From NCBI GenBank assembly GCA_902167325.1, contig LR632930.1, positions 5,022,001 to 5,086,000 of the forward strand: a stretch of DNA of 64,000 nt. Direction: 5' to 3'. Below the pieces are notes generated by a model, which worked only from the letters and a program-made list of their open reading frames with translations, was not told where the DNA came from and did no database searches. Made by a program: the position numbers and the translations under genes. The stretch is from Chitinophaga pinensis (GTDB taxonomy: Bacteria > Bacteroidota > Bacteroidia > Chitinophagales > Chitinophagaceae). Positions 8,358-17,638 of the stretch are shown here, piece after piece. How positions within the stretch are numbered: position 1 is the stretch's first letter; each line of letters begins with the position of its first letter.

Positions 8358-10196
8358 ATGGGATACAAAAGCTTACAAGACTGCATCACCGATCTGGAAA
8401 AACATGGTCATTTAATCCGCATCAAACAGGAAGTGGACCCATACCTCGAGATGGCCTCCATCCATCTGCGGGTGTATGAACACGAAGGCCCCGCCATACT
8501 TTTCGAGAACGTGAAAGGCAGTAAGTTCCCCGCCGTATCCAACCTGTTTGGTACGCTCGACCGCTCGAAGTTCATGTTCCGTGATACACTGGACAAGATC
8601 AAGACGCTGGTAGACATTAAGGGCGACCCCGTTAAAGCCTTCAAAAATCCATTCAAATACCTGAACGTAGCCGCCACGGCATTATCAGCCCTGCCCATGA
8701 AAACGGGCAGCAGCGCTCCTATCTCCTTTGGCCGTACCCAAATCAGCGAACTGCCGCAGATCGTGAACTGGCCCATGGATGGTGGTCCGTTTGTGACCAT
8801 GCCCCAGGTATATACAGAAGACCCCGGCCAACCTGGTATCATGAACGCCAACCTCGGTATGTACCGCATTCAGCTGGGCGGGAATGATTATGTGCAGGAC
8901 AAAGAAATTGGTCTACACTACCAGTTACACCGCGGCATAGGCGTGCATCAAACCAAGGCCAACGCTAAAGGCCAGCCCCTGAAAGTGAGCATATTCGTAG
9001 GCGGACCGCCCTCCCATCCGCTCGCTGCCGTAATGCCCCTCCCCGAAGGACTCTCAGAAATGACCTTTGCAGGCGCACTGGGCAACCGCCGTTTCCGGTA
9101 TTACTACGACGATGAAGGATATTGCATTTCCGCCGATGCCGATTTCGTGATCACCGGCACGGTGATGCCACACGAGAACAAGCCCGAAGGGCCTTTCGGT
9201 GATCACCTGGGTTATTACAGTCTCGTTCACCCTTTCCCGCTCATGAAAGTGAGCCGGGTATATCATAAAAAGAACCCGGTATGGTCGTTTACCGTGGTAG
9301 GCAGGCCGCCGCAGGAAGATACCAGCTTCGGTGCGCTCATCCACGAGATCACCGGGAATGCTATTCCGAAAGAGATCCCCGGTGTGCATGAGATCCATGC
9401 GGTAGATGCAGCCGGTGTTCACCCACTGCTGTTTGCCATTGGCAGCGAGCGGTACACACCGTACCTGAAGGAACGCAAGCCACAGGAGATCCTCACCATC
9501 GCCAATCACATCCTGGGCAGCAACCAGCTCAGTTTGGCAAAGTACCTGTTCATCTGCGCGAAAGAAGATAATCCTGCGCTGCATGTGCACGACATAGCGC
9601 CATTTATGATGCATATCCTCGAGCGAATCGATCTCACCCGTGATCTGCACTTCTATACCAACACTACCATCGATACCCTCGATTATACCGGCAGTGATCT
9701 CAACGCCGGCAGCAAGGTAGCCATCGCCGCCGCAGGCAACAAGCGCCGCGAACTTTGGCAGGAAATGCCGGCTTCCTTCAGTCTGCCACGCCCTTTTACC
9801 CATTACAAAATGCCCATGCCGGGCGTACTGGTGGTGGAAGCACCTGCTTTTACCAGCAACGCCGATACCGAAGCCCAGATAGCCATCCTCAACGATCATC
9901 TGCGCAACGAAAACCTCGACGGTCTCCCGCTCATCGTATTATGTGACGATGCAGGCTTCACGGCAGAGAACATCCCTAACTTCGTATGGGTGACATTTAC
10001 ACGGAGCAATCCATCGCACGATATTCATGGCATCAACAGCTTCATCTCCCACAAGCACTGGGGCTGTAACGGACCTATGATCATTGATGCCCGCATCAAG
10101 CCACACCATGCTCCGCCGCTGATCAAAGACGCAGCAGTGGAGAAGAAAGTAGATGAGATGGGTAAGGAAGGCGGAGTGCTGGAAGGGATTATTTAA
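8358..10196 (+). CDS. UbiD family decarboxylase
   Basis: 612 residues from the ATG at 8358. UbiD enzymes use prenylated FMN to decarboxylate aromatic or alpha,beta-unsaturated acids reversibly. Family signatures are present: the metal/cofactor-binding NLGMYR block with Arg170, and ENKPEGPFGDHLGYYS with Glu277, part of the Arg-Glu-Asp/Glu catalytic set. No ubiX-like flavin prenyltransferase gene lies in the window, so the cofactor would be supplied from elsewhere. Substrate is open: quinone-pathway hydroxybenzoates are possible, but many UbiD proteins act in catabolism. It stands alone, with its own promoter and a hairpin after it. Confidence 0.88.
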   Translation: MGYKSLQDCITDLEKHGHLIRIKQEVDPYLEMASIHLRVYEHEGPAILFENVKGSKFPAVSNLFGTLDRSKFMFRDTLDKIKTLVDIKGDPVKAFKNPFKYLNVAATALSALPMKTGSSAPISFGRTQISELPQIVNWPMDGGPFVTMPQVYTEDPGQPGIMNANLGMYRIQLGGNDYVQDKEIGLHYQLHRGIGVHQTKANAKGQPLKVSIFVGGPPSHPLAAVMPLPEGLSEMTFAGALGNRRFRYYYDDEGYCISADADFVITGTVMPHENKPEGPFGDHLGYYSLVHPFPLMKVSRVYHKKNPVWSFTVVGRPPQEDTSFGALIHEITGNAIPKEIPGVHEIHAVDAAGVHPLLFAIGSERYTPYLKERKPQEILTIANHILGSNQLSLAKYLFICAKEDNPALHVHDIAPFMMHILERIDLTRDLHFYTNTTIDTLDYTGSDLNAGSKVAIAAAGNKRRELWQEMPASFSLPRPFTHYKMPMPGVLVVEAPAFTSNADTEAQIAILNDHLRNENLDGLPLIVLCDDAGFTAENIPNFVWVTFTRSNPSHDIHGINSFISHKHWGCNGPMIIDARIKPHHAPPLIKDAAVEKKVDEMGKEGGVLEGII

Positions 10197-10208
10197 TGCT
10201 ATTAAAAA

Positions 10209-10234
10209 GGCGCATCCCCTTTCGGGGACGCGCC
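10209..10234 (-). terminator. Hairpin between UbiD and oxidoreductase genes
   Basis: An 11-position stem with one mismatch (GGCGCATCCCC against GGGGACGCGCC) around a TTTC loop. On the minus strand it is followed by TTTTTAAT, so it fits best as terminator of the minus-strand gene ending at 10362. It lies only 13 bases past the UbiD stop and may serve both. Confidence 0.6.
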
Positions 10235-10361
10235 GGGGAGTTACAGTCCGGCTGCTTCGCTGAAAACAACACCGGCTTTTTCAATAGCAGATCGCTATTC
10301 CTCAAAGATCAGCGAAGCAAATCATGTTGATGTATACCCATTACCGAATTACCTACCAATA

Positions 10362-11375
10362 TCACTGATATTTTACCACCAGCTTACCGATAGTACGGCC
10401 GCTTTCCAGTTGAGCATGGGCTTTCCTGAAGCTCTCTGCGCTTAAGCCTTCTACCGTTTCAGTAAGCGTGGTTGTGAGGGTACCATTGTCCAGCAATTCC
10501 GATACCCTGTTCAGGATGCGGTGCTGTTCCAGTATATCGTCGGTTTCGAAGGTAGACCGGGTAAACATGAGTTCCCAATGGAAGCTCACGCTTTTGCCTT
10601 TCAGCAGACGGAGGTTCACGCCTTCGTTCGGATCACTGATAGAGCCGATCTTTCCCTGTGGTTTGATGAGTTCGGCCATGGTGCCCCAATATTGGTACAG
10701 ATCTACAAGGTCGAATATGTAATCGACATACTTATAACCTGCATTCCGTACCTCTTCCACGAGGTTTTGATGATTCACCACCACATCGGCCCCCATCTTC
10801 CTGCACCATTCCACGGATTCGGGGCGGGAGGCGGTAGCGATGACTGTTAGTCCAGCCACCTGCTTCGCCAGTTGAATGGCAATAGAGCCTACACCACCGG
10901 CACCGCCGATGATCAGGATGGTTTTGCCTTTGTCCAGCTCCGTAATGGCCAGCCGGTCGAACAGCATTTCCCAGGCGGTGAGTGCTGTGAGGGGAATTGC
11001 CGCGGCCTGTTCAACACTGAGTTTGCGGGGTGCCTTTCCCACGATGCGCTCATCTACCAGCTGGTATTCGGCATTACTGCCAGGCAGGCGGATGTCTCCG
11101 GCATAATACACGTCGTCTCCCGGCTGGAAGAGGGACGCATCACCTCCTACGGCTTCTACCGTACCTGTCGCATCCCAGCCAATGATCCTCGGAGATGCCA
11201 GCACCTGCTCTTTAGCGCTGTTCTTACGCACTTTAAAATCTACCGGGTTCACGGACGCTGCCGCTACTTTCACGAGCAACTGCCGTCCGGAGGGCACCGG
11301 TTTCACTGTTTCAAAAGCGATGAAGCTGTCTGCTTCCGATATGGGTAATGATGTTTTGAATCCTATTGCTTTCAT
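10362..11375 (-). CDS. Zinc-binding alcohol dehydrogenase family / quinone oxidoreductase-like enzyme (MDR)
   Basis: 337 residues from the ATG at 11375 (MKAIGFKTSLP); a longer reading frame upstream would run through the promoter. Medium-chain dehydrogenase/reductase without the catalytic-zinc Cys/His set: an N-terminal GroES-like domain (SVNPVDFKVRKN, about 41-52) followed by a Rossmann domain with IIGGAGGVGSIAIQLAKQ (about 151-168). This is typical of NADPH:quinone oxidoreductases and of the group often named zinc-binding dehydrogenases despite lacking zinc. Likely cytosolic and NADPH-dependent, acting on quinones or enones. It is divergent from an AraC-type regulator 87 bp away, which may control it. 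Confidence 0.88.
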   Translation of the reverse strand: MKAIGFKTSLPISEADSFIAFETVKPVPSGRQLLVKVAAASVNPVDFKVRKNSAKEQVLASPRIIGWDATGTVEAVGGDASLFQPGDDVYYAGDIRLPGSNAEYQLVDERIVGKAPRKLSVEQAAAIPLTALTAWEMLFDRLAITELDKGKTILIIGGAGGVGSIAIQLAKQVAGLTVIATASRPESVEWCRKMGADVVVNHQNLVEEVRNAGYKYVDYIFDLVDLYQYWGTMAELIKPQGKIGSISDPNEGVNLRLLKGKSVSFHWELMFTRSTFETDDILEQHRILNRVSELLDNGTLTTTLTETVEGLSAESFRKAHAQLESGRTIGKLVVKYQ

Positions 11376-11395
11376 TTGAACTATCGTATTTATAG

Positions 11396-11403
11396 CAAAA
11401 ATA
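11396..11403 (-). promoter_or_regulatory. -7 promoter box of the quinone oxidoreductase-like gene
   Basis: The minus strand reads TATTTTTG, an exact TAnnTTTG match 20 bases before the ATG at 11375. The opposite gene starts at 11463, so this short gap holds both promoters; a near match TAATTTCG (about 11450) could serve the plus-strand gene. Confidence 0.5.
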
Positions 11404-11462
11404 TACCTATAAAACACCAATAATCTGTACTATTCTACTAAGATATTGTATAATTTCGCTGT

Positions 11463-12305
11463 ATGCGCACCAATTTCCTGTACGAACCTTTCTCTTTTCA
11501 ATACGAAACGCTGGACGAAATGCCTGAGCTGAAGCCCAACAAGCATTTCTTTGAGCTGGTGTACATCCTTTCCGGCAAGGGCCGCCATTGCATCAATCAG
11601 CATGAGTTTGAATACGGGGAAAACCATATGTTCCTCATTACCCCGCAGGATTGCAGCCGAATCGATATTACCGCTACCACTACTTTCTTCATCCTCCGCT
11701 TCAGCAATATCTATCTGAAGAATAACGCTTTTTCGCTGGAGAACATCCAGCGACTGGAGTTTATATTGCAACATGCCAATCACAAGCCGGGGTGCATATT
11801 GCGTAACCAGAGCGATAAGAAGCTGATCCGGCCGATGGTGGAAGCCATTATCCGGGAATCGGCCGGTAACGACCTGTACGATCAGGAGATCATCCGCCAG
11901 CTGGTGCAAAGTATCATCCTTGTGGTAGCGCGCAACATTGCGAAATACCTCCCCGGAAACCTGGATCATGGCGCTGAGGAAAAGATCATCGATATCATCC
12001 ACTACATCCAGCAGCATATCTATGAACCGGAAGCACTGCGTACGACGGCTATAGCGGGGCATTTCGGGTTATCTGAGAACTACCTTGGCAAGTACTTCAA
12101 AAAGCATTGCAACGAAACGCTGCAGTCTTACACCGGCAATTACAAGCTTACACTCATAGAGCACCGGCTGAAGCATAGTGATAAACGCATCAATGAGATT
12201 GTGCGTGAGCTGGGGTTTAACGATGAAAGTCATCTGAATAAATTCTTCCGGCAGAAGAAAGGAGTAAGTCCACGGCAGTACCGGCAGGCAGCACAGAAAG
12301 GGTGA
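11463..12305 (+). CDS. AraC family transcriptional regulator
   Basis: 280 residues. The N-terminal half is a cupin-like sensor region (GKGRHCINQHEFEYGENHMFL). The C-terminal part, about 180-280, carries the two AraC helix-turn-helix motifs: HFGLSENYLGKYFKKHCNE and VRELGFNDESHLNKFFRQKK, ending KGVSPRQYRQ. It is divergent from the quinone oxidoreductase-like gene, and a shared 87-bp gap makes that gene its probable target, a common arrangement for reactive-electrophile or quinone response. The ligand is unknown. Its 3' end meets the AlkD-like gene tail to tail with 3 bases between. Confidence 0.9.
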   Translation: MRTNFLYEPFSFQYETLDEMPELKPNKHFFELVYILSGKGRHCINQHEFEYGENHMFLITPQDCSRIDITATTTFFILRFSNIYLKNNAFSLENIQRLEFILQHANHKPGCILRNQSDKKLIRPMVEAIIRESAGNDLYDQEIIRQLVQSIILVVARNIAKYLPGNLDHGAEEKIIDIIHYIQQHIYEPEALRTTAIAGHFGLSENYLGKYFKKHCNETLQSYTGNYKLTLIEHRLKHSDKRINEIVRELGFNDESHLNKFFRQKKGVSPRQYRQAAQKG

Positions 12306-12308
12306 GTA

Positions 12309-12983
12309 CTACACCCTTTCGTTCCGGCGCTTCACCATTTCCCAGATCCAGATGGGCGCAAAGGGAGAGGTACAACCTTTAGACACGGGATAGTTGCGGT
12401 AGATGCCCAGCTCCTCCCCTATCTCGAGGGCACGTTTTCTATGTTCCGGGAAGTGAATGCCGATCTGGGCAAGGGTGGTGTTCATGGTCCATTGCACTTC
12501 TTCCGGGGCAGTGGGCATTTCTTTATGAATGCGGTTCAGCAGTTGCTTCAGGTCCACCCCTTCCGCATCCCGTGCCACCTTCCCTGCCATGAGGCTCCAT
12601 CCTGCGCGGGCGGTCCATACATTATCGCTGTCCATCCATGCTTCGCGCATTTCTTCCCGCTGAGGGTGGTCTTTTAGTATGTATGAGTTGAACCATTCCG
12701 CTACCTGTACATAGTTGATGGAACGGAGCATTTCATCGAGTTCTGTTGTGGTGAGGGATTTGGGTTTGATGATCAGTAAGGCCAGCAGGCGTGCATCTAC
12801 ATTCTTCATTTTCCAGAGTTCCAGTGCGAGAGCATGATCGGATTTGATCCTATTCGCTACCGTGCGGATATCCCCCAGTTTAACACCAAACTGGTTCTTA
12901 TCTGCCCCACGCTTTATGTCATGCGCGAAGATTTTTTCATCGCTCAGGGCCTGCAGTGCTGAGAGGGCTTCCTTGCTTGTCAT
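12309..12983 (-). CDS. DNA alkylation repair protein (AlkD-like HEAT-repeat glycosylase)
   Basis: 224 residues, mostly alpha-helical, matching the DNA alkylation repair (AlkC/AlkD) family: MTSKEALSALQALSDEKIF start, the GVKLGDIRTVANRIK helix (about 33-47), the VQVAEWFNSYILKDH segment (about 91-105) and the NVWTARAGWSLMAG repeat (about 121-134). AlkD-type enzymes excise positively charged alkylated bases using a HEAT-like superhelix that does not flip the base. The C-terminus (YPVSKGCTSPFAPIWIWEM) is typical of a common Bacteroidota subgroup. It is a single gene; regulation is not visible. Confidence 0.85.
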   Translation of the reverse strand: MTSKEALSALQALSDEKIFAHDIKRGADKNQFGVKLGDIRTVANRIKSDHALALELWKMKNVDARLLALLIIKPKSLTTTELDEMLRSINYVQVAEWFNSYILKDHPQREEMREAWMDSDNVWTARAGWSLMAGKVARDAEGVDLKQLLNRIHKEMPTAPEEVQWTMNTTLAQIGIHFPEHRKRALEIGEELGIYRNYPVSKGCTSPFAPIWIWEMVKRRNERV

Positions 12984-13065
12984 AGTGTGTGGATTTAGGT
13001 GGATATGGTGCTACAGTTACAGCACGTAAATAAACGCACGAAAAGTGTGCCGTAATAACAAGTTA

Positions 13066-14214
<1,149 letters not shown>

Positions 14215-14355
14215 TCAACCATCCAATGCAAATTTCAGGAGAAACTGGCAACCGGAATGTATATGGATTACGGATATTCCTACCCATATTCCTTATTTAA
14301 CAGCATTACACTTTTGCATCAGGCGGGGAGGATGGAGTATAACACATAAGTTAGC

Positions 14356-15486
14356 CTAATCAATAGAAGTACTATTCCTCCTTACCAGCACCATTTTTAT
14401 CGTATCATTCTCCCGCAGATAATTCCATTCCATCTCGTTTTTATTGAGATGACTTATATGAATCCGAAGTGGCGCCTTCTGTTTAAAGAAGTTCAACGTG
14501 ATAGTATCGTTATTGGCATTGAAGGTATACTCACCTGTTTGCGACCGGTTTGCATCTACTACAAACGGATTGGGAGAACAGGTGATGCGTTTGTAATGTT
14601 CTATATAAACGTTTTGCCAGATGGCCGCGTCTTTCAGCCAGGCATCATCATCTACCGGTTTATTATTCTTTATCGTATACTTCACCGCCCACTTACCCGC
14701 CATAGGCTCATCTCTGTTATACTTCAAACTGATAAGTAAAGCAAATGCAAAAGGGCCGCCTATTACAAGTAACCTGGCCGCCCATTTCAGGGTAATGGCA
14801 CCTGCTGCAGGCTGCAACAGTTGCTTCGTAATGATCACACGGATGATATCCCAATGGAGGAACAACAGGTACAATAAGCCTGTGGTAAAATATATAGCGT
14901 TCAGGGTGGCCCCCAGCGGTATGTTATACAATACATCTATCAGCACAATGTTCACCATCACCGGCAGTAACATCATTACTCCCAGCAGCGTGGTTTTCCG
15001 GAACAGGAGCATCACAGAACCCGCCACCTGTATAAAGCCGATCACCATATTCAATACATTCGAATACCCGAAATAATTCCAGGTGAGCGAGAACCCCGAC
15101 AGGCTCCCCACAGTAGAGTCATTCCTTACAAAATTTTCGCCGAACTGCAGATGGAAGAACTTCGCGAAGCCATAACCGCTGATCTCCAGCGCCAGCCAAT
15201 ACCGTATAATAGCAACGAACCAGGTCTGAACCTTATCCGTATTGATCGTGCTCCTGTTTTCCCGGCGCTGCCAGAGCAATGGGAACCCAATTACAAAAAC
15301 CACGGCGATGAGGCATATAACGGGGTACGTATATTTATATATATCATTCACCAGGGTATGATCCGAGAAACTGGTAATCTTGAAATACATTACCGAAGAA
15401 AAACTGTTAACTGCTGCAACAGCCACGATAATAGAGACAAGGAGCTTTGCCAAATAGGGATTTCTAACGATTTTTTGTAGCATCAT
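14356..15486 (-). CDS. DoxX-like integral membrane protein with C-terminal soluble domain
   Basis: 376 residues. The first 255 or so hold about seven hydrophobic helices; the central part (ISGYGFAKFFHLQFG, VAGSVMLLFRKTTLLGVMMLLP) resembles DoxX/DoxD-type proteins. The last 110 residues (from about 265, AGKWAVKYTIKNNKPVDDD) form a polar beta-rich domain ending DTIKMVLVRRNS. Function is unknown; DoxX relatives have been linked to redox and thiol stress, but this one carries no diagnostic residues I can name. A near promoter box (TATCTTTA, minus strand, about 15508) lies just upstream. Confidence 0.65.
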   Translation of the reverse strand: MMLQKIVRNPYLAKLLVSIIVAVAAVNSFSSVMYFKITSFSDHTLVNDIYKYTYPVICLIAVVFVIGFPLLWQRRENRSTINTDKVQTWFVAIIRYWLALEISGYGFAKFFHLQFGENFVRNDSTVGSLSGFSLTWNYFGYSNVLNMVIGFIQVAGSVMLLFRKTTLLGVMMLLPVMVNIVLIDVLYNIPLGATLNAIYFTTGLLYLLFLHWDIIRVIITKQLLQPAAGAITLKWAARLLVIGGPFAFALLISLKYNRDEPMAGKWAVKYTIKNNKPVDDDAWLKDAAIWQNVYIEHYKRITCSPNPFVVDANRSQTGEYTFNANNDTITLNFFKQKAPLRIHISHLNKNEMEWNYLRENDTIKMVLVRRNSTSID

Positions 15487-15594
15487 AAGTGGGATTCTCT
15501 TTTAAAGATAGAGATTTCGGGGAAACATTATTCCTCATCCCCGCTTCCTTCTTACCAAATTTTATCATAGTTTGGGGGCGTAAACGGCCTATAA

Positions 15595-16188
15595 TTGTCA
15601 ACCAGTCTAACTTTTAGTGAAAAGGAACTTCTTTTGCGCATAGCAGATGGTGATGAACTTGCTTTCGCGCAGTTCTTCCGGCAATATTCCCCGCTTTTAC
15701 AACACTGGATCCGGCGCCTCGTCAAAGATGAACAAGGCTGTCTCGAAGCGCTGCAGGATGTGTTCATCCAGATATGGGTGTACCGTGACAAGCTCCCCGA
15801 AGTGCTCCACCTCCATGCCTGGCTGAAAACCGTTGCCACCCACCAATGCTTCAAACACCTGGCCCGCCAGAAGGCATATTACGCCCATTCCGCCCCCGAA
15901 GGCGACCACATGACAGGTTACCCCTCACAGGATGCCGGAGCCGCAGAAACCCTCCATTTCAAGGAAATACAGGCCGTTATCCAGCAAACCCTGGGCACCC
16001 TCACTCCCCAGCAACGCCAGATCTACCAGCTCAGCCGGGAAGAGGGGCTCACCTCTGACCAGATAGCCCAACGGCTCAATCTTTCCCGCGGCCATATCCG
16101 GAACACCATCAGCACCATACTGGCTATTATCAGGCAGGCTTTACTGCAGGCCGGTAAGATCTACTGGCTGGCCTGGATATTATTTTAA
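15595..16188 (+). CDS. RNA polymerase ECF sigma factor
   Basis: 197 residues. An in-frame stop directly precedes the TTG at 15595 and there is no early in-frame ATG, so translation probably starts at this TTG. Region 2 is present (ELAFAQFFRQYSPLLQHWIRRL, about 19-40; ALQDVFIQIWVYRDKLPE, about 50-67), as is region 4 (TLTPQQRQIYQLSREEGLTS with DQIAQRLNLSRGHIRNT, about 130-170). The hydrophobic tail (KIYWLAWILF) is common in these Bacteroidota sigma factors. It is followed by FecR, SusC and SusD genes, the classic surface-signalling order, so it most likely transcribes the downstream uptake genes when released by FecR. Confidence 0.9.
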   Translation: MSTSLTFSEKELLLRIADGDELAFAQFFRQYSPLLQHWIRRLVKDEQGCLEALQDVFIQIWVYRDKLPEVLHLHAWLKTVATHQCFKHLARQKAYYAHSAPEGDHMTGYPSQDAGAAETLHFKEIQAVIQQTLGTLTPQQRQIYQLSREEGLTSDQIAQRLNLSRGHIRNTISTILAIIRQALLQAGKIYWLAWILF

Positions 16189-16266
16189 AAATAATTGCCT
16201 TTCCGGCATTACACCCCTTCCATTCACCGTCTCTTATATTCCTGACGCCATAAACTGCCTTTTACG

Positions 16267-17496
16267 ATGATGCATAAAGAAGACATCGCTTACTACATCA
16301 GGGGCTATATCAATAACACCCTCAGCGAAACTGAGCGGCAAACCTTCCTGACCGAAGTGATCCGGGAAGAAAATAAGGAGATCTACCAGGAGGTAGCCAC
16401 TTCCCTGCTGGAAGACGCCCCTGCGCTGGAACCCTTTGATGAAAAATTATGGCCGTTATTCAATCAGGCATTACAGGCAGATAAGCCATCTCCGGTGGTA
16501 AAATCAAGAACCAACCATCTAGTCCACCGTTTACATTCCCTGCGCAAATGGCGCTGGGCCGCAGCGGCAGTATTCCTGCTCGCCGCTTCCGGCGCACTGG
16601 TTATGTACCAGATCAAAAATCAAAGCACTAAAAACGGATCTGCAGCTATCGCCGCTGCGGATATTGCCCCCGGAAGGGAAGGCGCAGTGCTTACCCTTGC
16701 AAACGGGCAGCAGGTTGTGCTCGACAGCCTGCAGAACGGCTTAGTAGCCAGTCAGAACGGGGCTAAAGTGGTATTAACGAACGGACAGCTCACCTACGAC
16801 CCTGCCGTTAATACACCGGAAGAAGTAGTGTACAACACCATGACTACGCCTAAGGGCCGCCAGTTTCAGCTAACGTTACCCGATGGCACACAGGTTTGGC
16901 TCAACTCAGCCAGCTCCATCCGCTTCCCTGTCACGTTTACCGGCAAAGAGCGCCGCGTGGAAATCAAAGGGGAGGCTTACTTTGAAGTAGCTAAAAATGC
17001 ACAGATGCCTTTCCGGCTGGATGTGGGGGATAAAATGGAGATAGAAGTACTGGGCACCCACTTCAATGTACAGGCGTACGACAATGACAACACGCTGAAA
17101 ACCACTTTGCTCGAAGGCAGCGTTCGCGTAAAGGCCCAGCCCCGCATTCAACAAACAAACCGTACTACCGCTATCCTTACGCCCGGCCAGCAGGCACAGA
17201 TCAACCAGACAGCAGCATCCGAAAAGGGGGTATCCATCGTTAACGATGCCGATATCGATCAGGTAATGGCATGGAAAAACGGGCACTTTAATTTTGAAGG
17301 CGCCTCGCTGGAAGAAGTAATGAAGCAGCTGGAACGCTGGTACGACATTGAAGTAGTATACGAAAACGGCATTCCGGATATAGCATTCGTAGGAAAAATG
17401 ACGAAAGACATTCCACTGTCGGGGCTACTCATGATGCTGGAAAAATCCAAGGTACACACCAGGCTGGAAGGGCGGAAGCTGGTGGTTTTACCGTAG
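16267..17496 (+). CDS. FecR family anti-sigma factor
   Basis: 409 residues. The N-terminal ~85 residues are cytoplasmic and bind the sigma factor. A single membrane helix follows (WRWAAAAVFLLAASGALVMY, about 96-115), then a periplasmic FecR domain (TTPKGRQFQLTLPDGTQVWL to EVLGTHFNVQAYDND, about 196-280) and a C-terminal DUF4974-type domain (FEGASLEEVMKQLERWYDIE, about 343-362). It receives the signal from the N-terminal STN domain of the SusC partner encoded 142 bp downstream and frees the sigma factor. Order and spacing fit the family exactly. Confidence 0.93.
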   Translation: MMHKEDIAYYIRGYINNTLSETERQTFLTEVIREENKEIYQEVATSLLEDAPALEPFDEKLWPLFNQALQADKPSPVVKSRTNHLVHRLHSLRKWRWAAAAVFLLAASGALVMYQIKNQSTKNGSAAIAAADIAPGREGAVLTLANGQQVVLDSLQNGLVASQNGAKVVLTNGQLTYDPAVNTPEEVVYNTMTTPKGRQFQLTLPDGTQVWLNSASSIRFPVTFTGKERRVEIKGEAYFEVAKNAQMPFRLDVGDKMEIEVLGTHFNVQAYDNDNTLKTTLLEGSVRVKAQPRIQQTNRTTAILTPGQQAQINQTAASEKGVSIVNDADIDQVMAWKNGHFNFEGASLEEVMKQLERWYDIEVVYENGIPDIAFVGKMTKDIPLSGLLMMLEKSKVHTRLEGRKLVVLP

Positions 17497-17544
17497 ATCA
17501 GACATGAAATAAACACAATCATACAGGACCAGCTAAAAACAAAA

Positions 17545-17575
17545 CCGGAAGTGCGGGAACACCTCCGGAAGTTCG
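17545..17575. repeat. Short direct repeat before the SusC gene
   Basis: CCGGAAGTGCG (17545-17555) and CCGGAAGTTCG (17565-17575) are 10/11 identical with a 20-bp period, about 65 bases before the SusC start. They could be a regulator or leader element, or chance. Confidence 0.3.
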
Positions 17576-17638
17576 TTTCGTTGGTCTCAATGGAGCTTCT
17601 ATTCTCTATTATCAAACAACCAAAACTTACCTAAAGGT

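Noticed and set aside
9054-9899. 281-codon frame on the minus strand inside the UbiD gene
   Set aside because: Opposite frame of a strongly conserved enzyme; no family features.
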